Positions 1 through 9,260 of a stretch of 64,000 nt of DNA are shown one piece after another. The notes under the pieces were generated by a model. The model ran no database searches, was not told where the DNA came from, and saw nothing but the letters and a program-made list of their open reading frames with translations. The translations under genes and the position numbers were made by a program. How positions within the stretch are numbered: the stretch's first letter is position 1; the number at the start of each line of letters is the position of its first letter. The DNA comes from DASRFR01 sp035651455 (lineage in GTDB: Bacteria > Acidobacteriota > Terriglobia > Terriglobales > Acidobacteriaceae), in NCBI GenBank assembly GCA_035651455.1, contig DASRFR010000052.1:58769-122768 (forward strand), read 5' to 3'.

Positions 1-909
1 GGTGAACTGAATCTTGACCTCATCCTCTATGGCCTTCCCGAGGAGCTTCCACCTGAACGCGAGTTAATCGCGGATCGCATGATGCTCACTTTAGGGGCTT
101 CGTCGGCCATTGTGGCCCACAACCTTTCGGCTTTGGGAAGTCGCGTCGGGTTCGTGTCCAAGATCGGTGATGATGCGCTGGGCGAGATTGCGCTTGATCG
201 CCTGAAAGCCGGCGGCGTTGACGTTTCCCGTTTGCAGCGCATAAGCGCGGGGCTCAAAACCGGGCTCACCGTGGTTTTACAGCGTGAAAAGTGGCGCAAC
301 ATGGTCACCTATGCAGGCACGATCTTCGATTTGAAATACGAGGATCTGGATCTCGAGTACCTTTGTTCTGCGCGGCACTTCCATCTGTCGTCTTACTACT
401 TGCAGCGCGGCCTGCGGCCGAGTGTGGGAAAGTTGTTTCGCAAGCTGAAAGCCGCCGGCTTGACTATTTCACTCGATACCAATGATGACCCCGACGATCT
501 CTGGCAAGACGATCTCCACGATGTCCTCCAGTTCGTGGATGTGTTCCTGCCCAACGAGCGTGAAATCAGGCGAGTAGCCAGAACGGATGACCTTGAGAAG
601 GCTATCTCTCAATTAGCCGACATGGTATCCATTGTGGTCGTCAAGATGGGACCGGCAGGTGCCATGGCCCAGCGGGGAAAGCAACGTGTCGTGTGCCCGC
701 CGGTAAAAGTTGACCCAGTTGACGCGGTCGGAGCCGGGGACAGCTTCGATTCCGGCTTCGTTCACGAGTTCGTTCGGGGTGCGGACTTGGCCACCTGTCT
801 CGCAAGCGGAAATCGGGCGGGAGCACTCTCCACCACGCGTCCGGGCGGGACCGAAGCCTTCCGCGATCGGGAGTACCGGGAAGCGTTCCTTCATCAGCAC
901 AGCCGGTGA
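1..909 (+). CDS. PfkB-family carbohydrate kinase, 5' end cut by window
   Basis: Ribokinase/PfkB-type kinase that would phosphorylate a sugar or nucleoside with ATP in the cytoplasm. The frame is open from base 1 and begins GELNLDLILYGLP, the usual first strand of the family, so only a few N-terminal residues are missing. A glycine-rich segment (LGASSAIVAHNLSALGSRVGFV) carries the sugar-binding fold; the C-terminal signature DAVGAGDSFDSGFV contains the catalytic Asp of GAGD and the anion hole. About 302 residues remain, normal for the family. The substrate cannot be told from sequence. The next genes on the same strand (secreted lipoprotein, glycoside hydrolase) make a role in sugar use plausible, but this is inference from position only. 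Confidence 0.9.
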   Translation, partial: GELNLDLILYGLPEELPPERELIADRMMLTLGASSAIVAHNLSALGSRVGFVSKIGDDALGEIALDRLKAGGVDVSRLQRISAGLKTGLTVVLQREKWRNMVTYAGTIFDLKYEDLDLEYLCSARHFHLSSYYLQRGLRPSVGKLFRKLKAAGLTISLDTNDDPDDLWQDDLHDVLQFVDVFLPNEREIRRVARTDDLEKAISQLADMVSIVVVKMGPAGAMAQRGKQRVVCPPVKVDPVDAVGAGDSFDSGFVHEFVRGADLATCLASGNRAGALSTTRPGGTEAFRDREYREAFLHQHSR

Positions 910-1068
910 CGCGCGATTCGCTGATCTCGGCTGAGAAGTTCCGAATGCCGTGCTGAAACCCGGTCTTCCCGCATCTAACATCCCGAATACCCAAGCCAAA
1001 AAGGCGACTTTTGCCGCTATACAGTGTTAGTAGAATCGGGATATCCCAAACGTTCTCATGGAGATAAT

Positions 1069-2589
1069 GTGAAGCCGACTCGTATTCCGCAACACTTTGC
1101 GCTGTCCCACAAATTGAGGAGCCACGGAAAGCTCTTTTCGGTCCTGTGCGTCTTGACGTTGCTGTCGTTTTCGATGGCCTGCGGGAACAGCAACAGTTCG
1201 GGAAATCCTCCCACCACGGGGAAATTCAGCAATGCAAGCTTGAAAGGAAGCTACGCTTACAACATGAGTGGCTCCTATTTCGGGCTGCAAAGCGGCAATG
1301 GGGATTTTCGTGAAGCCGGCGTCTTTACCGCGGATGGCAATGGCAACATCACCAGCGGTACGGATGATTTTGTACAAGGCTCCACTCCTGGGAGCTTTGG
1401 CTCGAACGGAACGTACTTCATTAATAACGACGGCACCGGCGGGATCACGCTCAACGTTGCCGGGGGACAGGTCAATTTTGCACTTACCATTGTTAACGAT
1501 TCGCAGGCTTATTTGATCGAGTTTGATTCCTTTGCGAATGGGGCAGGCATTGCTGAACGCCAAGACACCACTGCTTTGTCCGCAACTCCGAGCGGCACCT
1601 TTGTTTTCCGGACCCATTCCACGAGCACGTCCCAGGGGTCTATTTCGACGGTCGGAGCGATAACCATCAGCGGAGGAGCGGTCAGCGGCGCGGCGGATAC
1701 CCTGCAGGCGAGCGCCCTCACGTCGCCAATACTGACCGGATCGTTCTCAGCGCCAACCAGCGACGGCCGGGGCACGGCGAGCCTTTCGACCAACACCGGC
1801 ACAACTTATAGTTACATTTATTACGTCGTCAACGCGAACACCCTCAATCTTCTTGAAGCGGATGCCGGGCCCCTGGGCATAGGACGTGCCGAAAAGCAGA
1901 GTGCGACTTCGTTCTCGAATGCTAGCTTGAAAGGGCCCTTCGCCTTTGGCAGCCGGGGCGACACTTCTGCGAATATTCTTGGCGTAAACAGCGCCGGATC
2001 CTTTACCAGCGATGGAAATGGAACAATTACCGCGGGCAGTTATGACTCAGTGCAGGACGGGAACGTTATCGCGAATGCTGCCCTCACTGGCACATACTCG
2101 ATGACCTCGAACGGACGCGCGACGGTCACGTTGACACCCGCTGGTCAAAGCGCCACCTCCGAAATTTTCTGGATGGTCAGCAACTCGCGGGCGTTCTTCC
2201 TGGTCAACACTCCCAGCCGCGTGGAGGATGGCACTCTTGATCAGCAGCAGAGCACGTCTTTTGCAACCAGCAGTTTCAACGGCCAGTATGCATTCTTCAT
2301 GGATGGCTTCGATTCACTGAACCCCCTCGTCGATCGCGTAGGCAATCTGCTCGGCGATGGGAAAGGCAACCTGACGCTGAATTATTCTGTGAATTCCGCC
2401 GGGTCGGGGAACAGTGTCGTTCTCACCGGGACCTATGCAGTCGGAGCGAACGGGCGGTTGGCGGGCACGGTTCCCAACCTGACGGGCGCCATGATCCTGT
2501 ACCTGGTGTCGAATAACCAGGGATACATGATTCTGGGTGATACTGGCGCGCAAGTCTCGGGCAATGCCGCGTTGCAGACCTCCCCGTAG
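1069..2589 (+). CDS. secreted beta-rich repeat lipoprotein, unknown function
   Basis: I do not recognise a named family. I chose GTG at 1069 because GGAGA lies just upstream and the product then starts with a positively charged stretch, a hydrophobic segment (LFSVLCVLTLLSFSMAC) and a lipobox-like Cys, so it is probably an exported lipoprotein; an in-frame GTG at 1024 is the alternative. The rest is low in charge and rich in Gly, Ser, Thr and Asn, with three to four degenerate repeats that start like ASLKGSYAY, ASLKGPFAFG and SFNGQYAFFMDG and contain G-x-F-T-x-DGNG turns. This pattern is typical of extracellular beta-sandwich proteins that are abundant in Acidobacteriota. It may bind polymers or the cell surface, but nothing in the sequence shows a catalytic site. 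Confidence 0.75.
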   Translation: MKPTRIPQHFALSHKLRSHGKLFSVLCVLTLLSFSMACGNSNSSGNPPTTGKFSNASLKGSYAYNMSGSYFGLQSGNGDFREAGVFTADGNGNITSGTDDFVQGSTPGSFGSNGTYFINNDGTGGITLNVAGGQVNFALTIVNDSQAYLIEFDSFANGAGIAERQDTTALSATPSGTFVFRTHSTSTSQGSISTVGAITISGGAVSGAADTLQASALTSPILTGSFSAPTSDGRGTASLSTNTGTTYSYIYYVVNANTLNLLEADAGPLGIGRAEKQSATSFSNASLKGPFAFGSRGDTSANILGVNSAGSFTSDGNGTITAGSYDSVQDGNVIANAALTGTYSMTSNGRATVTLTPAGQSATSEIFWMVSNSRAFFLVNTPSRVEDGTLDQQQSTSFATSSFNGQYAFFMDGFDSLNPLVDRVGNLLGDGKGNLTLNYSVNSAGSGNSVVLTGTYAVGANGRLAGTVPNLTGAMILYLVSNNQGYMILGDTGAQVSGNAALQTSP

Positions 2590-2820
2590 ACAACGTTCTT
2601 CTTTCACTGGTCCTCTGCACAGAGCTTGCGCCGCCGATTTTTCGACGTCGCACGCTTCTGCTGCAGTCGCGCACACCCGCCCCTTGCGCGACTTGGTTTC
2701 CCCTTTCAGAACTTCTTTTGGCCCGGGCCGAACCACGGCAAGCCGGCTTGTGGTTTTGCGGGCGTCTTCTGTGGGAGAATGCTGGCTGTCGCTTCCAACT
2801 AATTCGTGCTTGGGAAATCT

Positions 2821-5052
2821 ATGAATCGCTCGTCGAAATGGATGTACGCAGCGCTATCTACCTTCCTGTTCCTGATGATTGGCTGTTCACGGCCGCAGAA
2901 AGTGGCAGTCAAACAGCCGCCGTCGCAGCCATCCGATATCAAAGTTGATCTGAGTCCCGGCGGTCCCGTCACCATCACTACCAGGACTGCACAGTTTGAA
3001 GTTCTCCCTTCGGGCTACATTGATGCGCACCTGCTCAAAGATGGACAGAAGCTGAGCCTGGACGAGCCCAGAACCGGCAGTCCTTTCGACGGCGATTACG
3101 TAATCTCCCGTGGGAAGGAAGTGCATTTTACTCTCGATTTTGAGCAGGCGAAGGTCTTGGAAGCGACTGGGAAACTGGGCCGCGGCAAGCGTATCGAGAT
3201 CGCCGGACATTCGCTTGCGCCTTCAGGGGAAGGCATGCAGAAGGTCCTCGCCATCGAAGCGTACGACGACCTTCCCAACGTGCTGCTCACGACTACCCAA
3301 TACCGGAATACCGGCAACACCGAGTTACCGCTGGACAAGGCCATTGCGGAGCGCCATCGTTTCAATGCCAAGCTCGCCGATTCTAAAGCCCAGCCTTACG
3401 ACATGTGGTCGTTTCAGGGTTCCAGTTACGACTGGGGAAAGGATGACGTGTTCCACCTCACGCGGACCTCTGCGCAGCCGAATGTAATGGGCGCGATGGT
3501 GAAAGGTGGTTACGGAGGCGGAATTCCGGTTGTTGCCTTCTGGACGGCGGCAGTGGGAGAAGCCATTGGGCACGTCGAAACCTTGCCCTTGTCCGTATCG
3601 TTGCCCGTCAAAGTCGAAGCGGATGGCAGGGTCAGTGCGCGCGAAGAAGTTCCCGCCGACGCGGTGCTCAAGCCGGGAGAAAGCTTTGCCACGCCTCGTT
3701 CTTTCGTGGCGGTGTACGCCGGCGACTTTTACGAGCCTTTGAGAATGTGGTCCAGTGTGCTGCAGAAAGAAGGTTGGCAAATTCCCAAGCCTTCGACCGA
3801 AGCCTACAACGTGAGCTGGTGCGGATGGGGGTACGAGTTCAATGTAACGCCTGAACAAATGCTGGGAACTGTCCCCAAGCTGAAGGAGATGGGCATCAAG
3901 TGGGCCACCCTGGACGACCGCTGGTTCGACGCCTACGGAGACTGGAATCCGCGGTCAGACACCTTTCCGGATGACTCGATCAAGAAGATGGTGAGTGATT
4001 TTCATAAGCAGGGCATCCTGGTTCAGATTTGGTGGCTGCCGCTGGGCGTGGAAGACCGCCAGGGTAAATGGGAATCGCACAAGTACGTTGTTTCGAAGGT
4101 CGCCCAGGAGCACCCTGACTGGCTGATTCTCGACAAAAACGGCAAACATGTGCACTTTATCCGCGATCTCGCCGCGATGTGTCCTGCTGTCCCCGAGGTG
4201 CGCGCGTATTACAAGCATCTGACCGAGAAATTTATTCGGGATTGGGATTTTGATGGCAGCAAGCTGGACAACATCTACACGGTTCCCGCGTGCTACAACC
4301 CGGCGCATCACCACAACTCTCCCGAGGACTCGGTGAACGCAATGGCAGATGTGTACAGGGAGATTTTTCAGACCACGCGCGCGATCAAGCCGCAGAGCGT
4401 GACCCAGAGTTGTCCGTGCGGCACGCCGCCGTCTTTGGCATGGCTGCCCTACATGGATCAGGCCGTCACGGCGGATCCGGTGGGAGCGGTGCAGGTACGG
4501 CGCCGAATCAAAATGTATAAAGCCTTGCTCGGGCCAGAGGCCGCCGTGTATGGCGATCATGTGGAGCTTTCGGCGATGACGCGTACGGGGCAAGGAAACT
4601 GGCTGGAGCATGGCGATGACTTTGCTTCAACTATCGGCACTGGTGGAGTGGTCGGAACGAAGTTCGTGTGGCCTGATCCCGGGCCGAAGTTCAAGAACGT
4701 CGTTTTGACTCAGCAGAAGGAAGAGCAGTGGAAGAAATGGATCGGACTTTACAATGAAAAAATGCTCTCCAGCGGCAAGTTCCTCGACCTTTACACGTAC
4801 GGCTATGACGTTCCGGAAGGGTACGCTATTGAGAAGGATGCCGCCATGTATTACGCATTCTTCGCTCCAGACGAGAACGGTTCATGGAAGGGCGCACTTG
4901 AATTGCGCGGGCTCAAGCCGGGGAACTACCGTGTGATGGACTACACGGATGGCAAGGACCTGGGCAGCGTTGAAGTGAAACAGGGCCAACCCGGGAAGTT
5001 GGATGCGGAGTTCAGACAGCACTTGTTGCTGGAAGCAAAGGCGGTACAGTAA
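2821..5052 (+). CDS. clan-D glycoside hydrolase (alpha-galactosidase-like) lipoprotein
   Basis: Likely cleaves alpha-linked sugars outside the cytoplasm. ATG 2821 gives MNRSSKWMY followed by a hydrophobic segment and lipobox FLMIGC, so the enzyme is probably lipid-anchored. An N-terminal beta-sandwich (about residues 40-320) precedes a TIM barrel that opens with SWCGWGYEFNVT. Barrel motifs fit GH36/GH27-type alpha-galactosidases: WATLDDRWFDAYGDW, then FDGSKLDNIY with the probable nucleophile Asp, and DQAVTADPVG with the probable acid/base Asp. A small C-terminal beta domain ends the 744-residue chain. The TIM barrel also resembles GH31-like enzymes, so the exact family and substrate are open. 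It stands alone downstream of the repeat lipoprotein and converges with citF. Confidence 0.8.
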   Translation: MNRSSKWMYAALSTFLFLMIGCSRPQKVAVKQPPSQPSDIKVDLSPGGPVTITTRTAQFEVLPSGYIDAHLLKDGQKLSLDEPRTGSPFDGDYVISRGKEVHFTLDFEQAKVLEATGKLGRGKRIEIAGHSLAPSGEGMQKVLAIEAYDDLPNVLLTTTQYRNTGNTELPLDKAIAERHRFNAKLADSKAQPYDMWSFQGSSYDWGKDDVFHLTRTSAQPNVMGAMVKGGYGGGIPVVAFWTAAVGEAIGHVETLPLSVSLPVKVEADGRVSAREEVPADAVLKPGESFATPRSFVAVYAGDFYEPLRMWSSVLQKEGWQIPKPSTEAYNVSWCGWGYEFNVTPEQMLGTVPKLKEMGIKWATLDDRWFDAYGDWNPRSDTFPDDSIKKMVSDFHKQGILVQIWWLPLGVEDRQGKWESHKYVVSKVAQEHPDWLILDKNGKHVHFIRDLAAMCPAVPEVRAYYKHLTEKFIRDWDFDGSKLDNIYTVPACYNPAHHHNSPEDSVNAMADVYREIFQTTRAIKPQSVTQSCPCGTPPSLAWLPYMDQAVTADPVGAVQVRRRIKMYKALLGPEAAVYGDHVELSAMTRTGQGNWLEHGDDFASTIGTGGVVGTKFVWPDPGPKFKNVVLTQQKEEQWKKWIGLYNEKMLSSGKFLDLYTYGYDVPEGYAIEKDAAMYYAFFAPDENGSWKGALELRGLKPGNYRVMDYTDGKDLGSVEVKQGQPGKLDAEFRQHLLLEAKAVQ

Positions 5053-5115
5053 AAGAGCGCCGCAGCTTACAAAACGCAGAGTGCGACTGTCGTGCGCGTT
5101 AGATTGCATTTTGCC

Positions 5116-6678
5116 TTAGGCGACTTGCCAGATAGCGTCAAGCACGGTCCCGTCCACCCACTTCACAATCGCGCAGGGACGGTCGACTAACTGTGGCCGG
5201 GCTGGCTTTCCTCCGCAAATCTTTTCTACTTCTGCCTTGATGTCCTGAATCGGCCGGATCGGCAGGCTCGACCCTGTGGTCGCATCGATCAGGTCTTGCC
5301 TCCGCGGGTTGATCGCGATTCCACGTTCGGTCACGATAACGTCGATCAACTCGCCTGGCCCAGTCAGGGTCGTGACCTCATCCACGATTACGGGAATACG
5401 ATCGCGGAATGACGGCAGCGCCAGAATCGTGCATCCGGAAAACAGGCAGTTCTGCCACCCGCCTATTCCGTGCAGCAGTCGGCCGTCAGAATGGGTGACG
5501 ACATTGCCGTTGAAATTAACATCGACTTCGGTTGCGCCCAAAACCACGGCGTCTACCATCGAAGCGAAGTTTCCCTTACCGTGATAGTTGTAGGAGGTGA
5601 ACGGGGAGGTGGCAACGTGACGAGGATCATTCGCCATCGACTTGACGCCATCCAGATCGAAGGTCTGGCCGTCGAGAATGTAGTCGGTCAAGCCTTCCTG
5701 CAGGAGCTCCACAAGGTATTTCGTCGAGCCGCCGCGCACGAAGCGCGCTTTGATCCCGTCCTCTTTCATCATCTTGCGTAGGAAATCAACGAACGCGAGC
5801 GCAATTCCTCCAGCCCCTGCTTGAAACGAGAAGCCGTTGCGCATGATGCCGGCGTCACGCAGAAAGCGGGCGACAAATTCCGCGATTCGCAGCCTGTCGG
5901 GCGAGCGCGTAATTTGTGTGGTGCCGGAGACGATTTTCGCAGGATCGCCTATGGAATCGACCTCCACCACGCGATCCACATTATTCCCCTGGATCTGCCA
6001 GGGGATACACGGGAAGGGAACCAGATTGTCGGTCACCACGATAACCGAGTCCGCATACATGGAATCGGCGAGCGCGAAGCCCAAAGAGCCGCATGCCGCC
6101 TTGCCGTGCGAGCCGTCGGCATTTCCGAAGGCGTCCGCCGTAGGGGCCGCAATCACGGCAATGTCAATGTGCACGTCGCCATCCTGTATCGCCTGCCAGC
6201 GTCCCCCGTGCGAACGCAAAACGCCCATGCCGCGCATCTTGCCTTGCGTGCAGTAATCGCCGAGTGGACCATTCATGCTTCCTTCTATGTGATGGACCAC
6301 GCCTTTTTCCATCAAATCGATGGCGCCTTTTTGTGACGGGAATGACGCGCTAGGGAACCACATCATGTCCTTTACGCCGATGCGGGCTGCGGCCTCAAGA
6401 GCCATGAGGGCCACTTTGTCGCCATCGCGCAAATGATGATGGCTGGAGATTACCATTCCGTCGCGCAAGCCGCATTCCCGCAGCGCAGTCTCGAGATCCG
6501 GCACGCGCTTGTCGCCGGTCTCGGGATAATCTTTATTGGAGCGCACAACCGGTGCCGCTTTGCGTCCTCGCGGCTGATACTTGCCGACCCCGAGGAACGG
6601 AATCTGTGGCTTGTTGTTCACCATGGTCGGGACACGCCGTCCCGCGGCGTTGTGCGCCAGCTCAACTCTCTCGCTCAT
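5116..6678 (-). CDS. citF: citrate lyase alpha subunit (citrate:acetyl-ACP transferase)
   Basis: CitF swaps the acetyl group on the acyl carrier subunit for citrate, forming citryl-ACP that the beta subunit then cleaves. At 520 residues it matches the usual CitF length. Diagnostic parts are the N-terminal HHHLRDGD stretch, GSHGKAACGSLGFALAD, and the C-terminal block GIGGWQNCLFSG followed by VTERGIAINPRRQDL, characteristic of the CoA-transferase-like CitF fold. It is the last gene of a minus-strand operon, 74 bases after the CitD-CitE fusion, with AGGA before ATG 6678. The usual accessory genes citC, citX and citG are not in the window, so how the prosthetic group is made is unknown. The substrate may be citrate or a related tricarboxylate. 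Confidence 0.93.
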   Translation of the reverse strand: MSERVELAHNAAGRRVPTMVNNKPQIPFLGVGKYQPRGRKAAPVVRSNKDYPETGDKRVPDLETALRECGLRDGMVISSHHHLRDGDKVALMALEAAARIGVKDMMWFPSASFPSQKGAIDLMEKGVVHHIEGSMNGPLGDYCTQGKMRGMGVLRSHGGRWQAIQDGDVHIDIAVIAAPTADAFGNADGSHGKAACGSLGFALADSMYADSVIVVTDNLVPFPCIPWQIQGNNVDRVVEVDSIGDPAKIVSGTTQITRSPDRLRIAEFVARFLRDAGIMRNGFSFQAGAGGIALAFVDFLRKMMKEDGIKARFVRGGSTKYLVELLQEGLTDYILDGQTFDLDGVKSMANDPRHVATSPFTSYNYHGKGNFASMVDAVVLGATEVDVNFNGNVVTHSDGRLLHGIGGWQNCLFSGCTILALPSFRDRIPVIVDEVTTLTGPGELIDVIVTERGIAINPRRQDLIDATTGSSLPIRPIQDIKAEVEKICGGKPARPQLVDRPCAIVKWVDGTVLDAIWQVA

Positions 6679-6752
6679 CTATTCCTATTCCTCGAAATCC
6701 TCACGGCAAGCGCTCGCCGCCGGAAGTCCCGTTAATGCGAGACCCCGATCGG

Positions 6753-7961
6753 CTAGGCCAGACCCATCGCTTTCGCCCGCTCCACTAGTCTCACAGCTCG
6801 CTGCACGACTGGAGGATCGATCATCTTCGATCCCAGGCTGACTACTCCGAGCCCTCGCCGTTGCGCGTCTTCAAACGCTGCCACGATTTTGTTGGCTTTC
6901 TCGATCTCCGCGGGAGTCGGTGCGAACGCGGTGTGAATCACCGGAATCTGCGATGGGTGAATACAACCCATCCCTTCAAATCCCAGGGCACGGGAAGATT
7001 CTCCCCATTTGCGCAAGCCGTCGAGGTCTCCCACGTCGCCAAAAACGGAGTCGATCGCCTGCACGCCCGCGGCACGCGCGGCATTCACCAATCGGCTCCG
7101 CGCATAGAGAGATTCGGCGCCGCTCGTGGTCTTCACAACCCCGAGGTCCGCCGTGTAGTCCTCAAGGCCAATGGTGAGCGCCGCCACATGTACACTCGCC
7201 GCGGCAATGCTCGGAGCATTTTCGATTCCTAACGCGGACTCCAGGATAGGCATGATCCAGATGGTGCGGCGGATTCCGTGGCGCAACTTGAGTTCCTCGA
7301 TCATGCGATCGACTTGACTGACCTGTCCGGGATGCTCGACTTTGGGTATGAGAACGAGGTCTGGTTCTTCGGGCACCACCTCCGCGAGATCCTCGAGTCC
7401 GAGGGGGAGTTGGTTAATGCGCACCATGCGTTCGCATTTGCCGAAGTCGACCGCGCGCAGGGTATTGCGCACCAAAATGCGCGCCGCATCTTTCTCGCCG
7501 GAATGGACCGAATCCTCGAGATCGAGAATGATGGCGTCCGGCTCATGCAGTCCGGCGTTGATGAGATATTTCGGCTCGCTGCCCGGCAGATAAAGGCGCG
7601 AGCGTCGCAAGCGATCACGCGTGGAGGGCTCAGGAAGCGCACTCCGCTCCGGCAGCGCCTTGCCGGAATCAAAGCCGGCCCGTCTGGCTGCGGTCTCCAT
7701 GCGCGCCGATATGACGAAGGGCAGCGCGCCCTCGTCATGGATCATGACCTTGCCGTGCCGCACTCCGACACTTTCGAGATCTTGGCGGGCTTGGGCCAGA
7801 ATTGCCGGGCCATAATATGCGGCGACGCGCGATTCCAGCGCGATGTCGAGGCCTCCCGAGTCGCGCGGTTCTAGGGAGACGTGCAGGTCGGAGCGGACGT
7901 CTTTGCCGCAATGTCCCGCCTCAGCGGTGCGCCCCAGCTTTTCTTGGATAGGACTGCTCAT
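6753..7961 (-). CDS. CitD-CitE fusion: citrate lyase acyl carrier + beta (citryl-ACP lyase) subunit
   Basis: One 402-residue chain carries two subunits that are normally separate. Residues 1 to about 105 resemble the gamma/ACP subunit CitD: TAEAGHCGKDVRSDLHVSL at the start and HDEGALPFVISARMETA at the end (compare DDKGAL..RAR in CitD). Residues 110-402 are CitE of the HpcH/HpaI aldolase fold: RRSRLYLPGSEPKYL, DAIILDLEDSVHSGEKD, VRINQLPLG, PKVEH, GLEDYTADLG and GFEGMGCIHPSQI. The serine that carries the phosphoribosyl-dephospho-CoA group in CitD is uncertain here: the usual position reads Ala or Arg depending on the alignment, with a Ser next to it. The start has a clear AAGGAG. The gene sits 17 bases after the dehydrogenase gene, in one operon. 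Confidence 0.85.
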   Translation of the reverse strand: MSSPIQEKLGRTAEAGHCGKDVRSDLHVSLEPRDSGGLDIALESRVAAYYGPAILAQARQDLESVGVRHGKVMIHDEGALPFVISARMETAARRAGFDSGKALPERSALPEPSTRDRLRRSRLYLPGSEPKYLINAGLHEPDAIILDLEDSVHSGEKDAARILVRNTLRAVDFGKCERMVRINQLPLGLEDLAEVVPEEPDLVLIPKVEHPGQVSQVDRMIEELKLRHGIRRTIWIMPILESALGIENAPSIAAASVHVAALTIGLEDYTADLGVVKTTSGAESLYARSRLVNAARAAGVQAIDSVFGDVGDLDGLRKWGESSRALGFEGMGCIHPSQIPVIHTAFAPTPAEIEKANKIVAAFEDAQRRGLGVVSLGSKMIDPPVVQRAVRLVERAKAMGLA

Positions 7962-7978
7962 AGCTCCTTCACTAAAAA

Positions 7979-9193
7979 CTATCGTCCGGCGCCCACCGGT
8001 ACATTGACTACGAGTTTTTCCAGGATGGCATCCGTCATGGCGATGGTTGATGCTGCTCCCTGGCTGATCGCCTTTGGACCTCCACTGAGGCGCATCATGT
8101 CGTAGGTGCGTGTTTTGCCGTCTTTCACCACGGCTGCAACCGCATTGCGGATGCGCTCCGCTTTTTGGGTTTCGCCGACATGCTCGGCCAACATCGCCGC
8201 CGAGAGAATCATGGCAATGGGATTCACAATGGGCGGATTCAACTCGGCATATTTCGGCGCAGATCCGTGTGTCGGTTCAAAGACCGCTACTTTGTCGCCG
8301 ATGTTGCCCGACGCGGCGAATCCCAGTCCACCCACCAGTCCCGCGAAGGCGTCTGACAAAATATCCCCAAACAGGTTTGAAGCCACGATGACGTTATAGT
8401 CCTCGGGATTCTTGTTCAGCCACATGAGCTGTGCATCGATGTTGGTGGACCACAGCGCGATGCCGGGGTAGTTCTTGGCGACATCCTTGGCTGTTTCTTC
8501 CATCATGCCGGACGTTTCTCGGACGACGTTCGGCTTCTCGCAGATGGTGACGCCTTTGAAACCCTTGCGCTTCGCGTATTCGAAAGCCGCGGTCACGATG
8601 CGCCGGGCTGCCGCGCGCGTGATAATGCGCAAACTCACCGCGAGATCCGGACCAGGCACGTTGGCGAAAGCCTTGAAACGCGGATGGGTGGCGATCGCAG
8701 AGCGCACGTTATCGGGCGGATTGGTCCACTCGATGCCGGTGTACATGCCTTCGGTATTTTGGCGAAACACAGTAGTGTCAATCTGCGGCTCTTCGTAACC
8801 ACCATCTACTTTTTTGCGAATAAAATTCAGCGGGTTGCCGATGAAGCCGATACACGGTCGCATGCATATATCGAGATTGAATTTCTGCCGCATCGTCACG
8901 ATGGGGCTGTAGTAAACGTATCCTTTGCCCCTCAGCTTGGGATCGAGTTCTTCCTGCGCAGCTTTGTTCGGCTTGGATGTGATCGCCCCAAACAGGCCGA
9001 GCTCATGTTTCTCAAGCAGGGCGATGGTGCGGTCGGGCAAGGCATTGCCTTCACTCCGCCAGAATTCCCAGCCAATGTCGCCGTGCACATAATCTGCGTC
9101 GAATCCAACCTCTTTGAGCACGCGCAGAGCTTCTGGAAGAACCTGGTTCCCGATCCCGTCTCCCGGCATGGTTACGACCGTATATTTCGCCAT
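7979..9193 (-). CDS. isocitrate/isopropylmalate-type dehydrogenase
   Basis: A 404-residue member of the beta-decarboxylating dehydrogenase family, which oxidises a 2-hydroxy acid and removes CO2 with NAD(P) and a divalent metal. Visible family parts are VTMPGDGIGNQV at the N-terminus, the substrate-binding VPGPDLAVSLR, a central region with ICEKPNVVRETSG, the metal-binding ASNLFGDILSD, and the nucleotide loop EPTHGSAPKYAE. The length fits isocitrate or homoisocitrate dehydrogenases better than LeuB (about 350). The substrate cannot be settled by eye; its neighbours (aconitase-like, PrpD-like and citrate lyase) point to an isocitrate or homologous acid. GGAG precedes ATG 9193. It lies between the hydratase and CitD-CitE genes. 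Confidence 0.85.
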   Translation of the reverse strand: MAKYTVVTMPGDGIGNQVLPEALRVLKEVGFDADYVHGDIGWEFWRSEGNALPDRTIALLEKHELGLFGAITSKPNKAAQEELDPKLRGKGYVYYSPIVTMRQKFNLDICMRPCIGFIGNPLNFIRKKVDGGYEEPQIDTTVFRQNTEGMYTGIEWTNPPDNVRSAIATHPRFKAFANVPGPDLAVSLRIITRAAARRIVTAAFEYAKRKGFKGVTICEKPNVVRETSGMMEETAKDVAKNYPGIALWSTNIDAQLMWLNKNPEDYNVIVASNLFGDILSDAFAGLVGGLGFAASGNIGDKVAVFEPTHGSAPKYAELNPPIVNPIAMILSAAMLAEHVGETQKAERIRNAVAAVVKDGKTRTYDMMRLSGGPKAISQGAASTIAMTDAILEKLVVNVPVGAGR

Positions 9194-9260
9194 AAATGCT
9201 CCAAATGAATTATTGATTCGCGATCCTGAACCTGCAACCTGTGTGGCTTACTAGAAGTCT

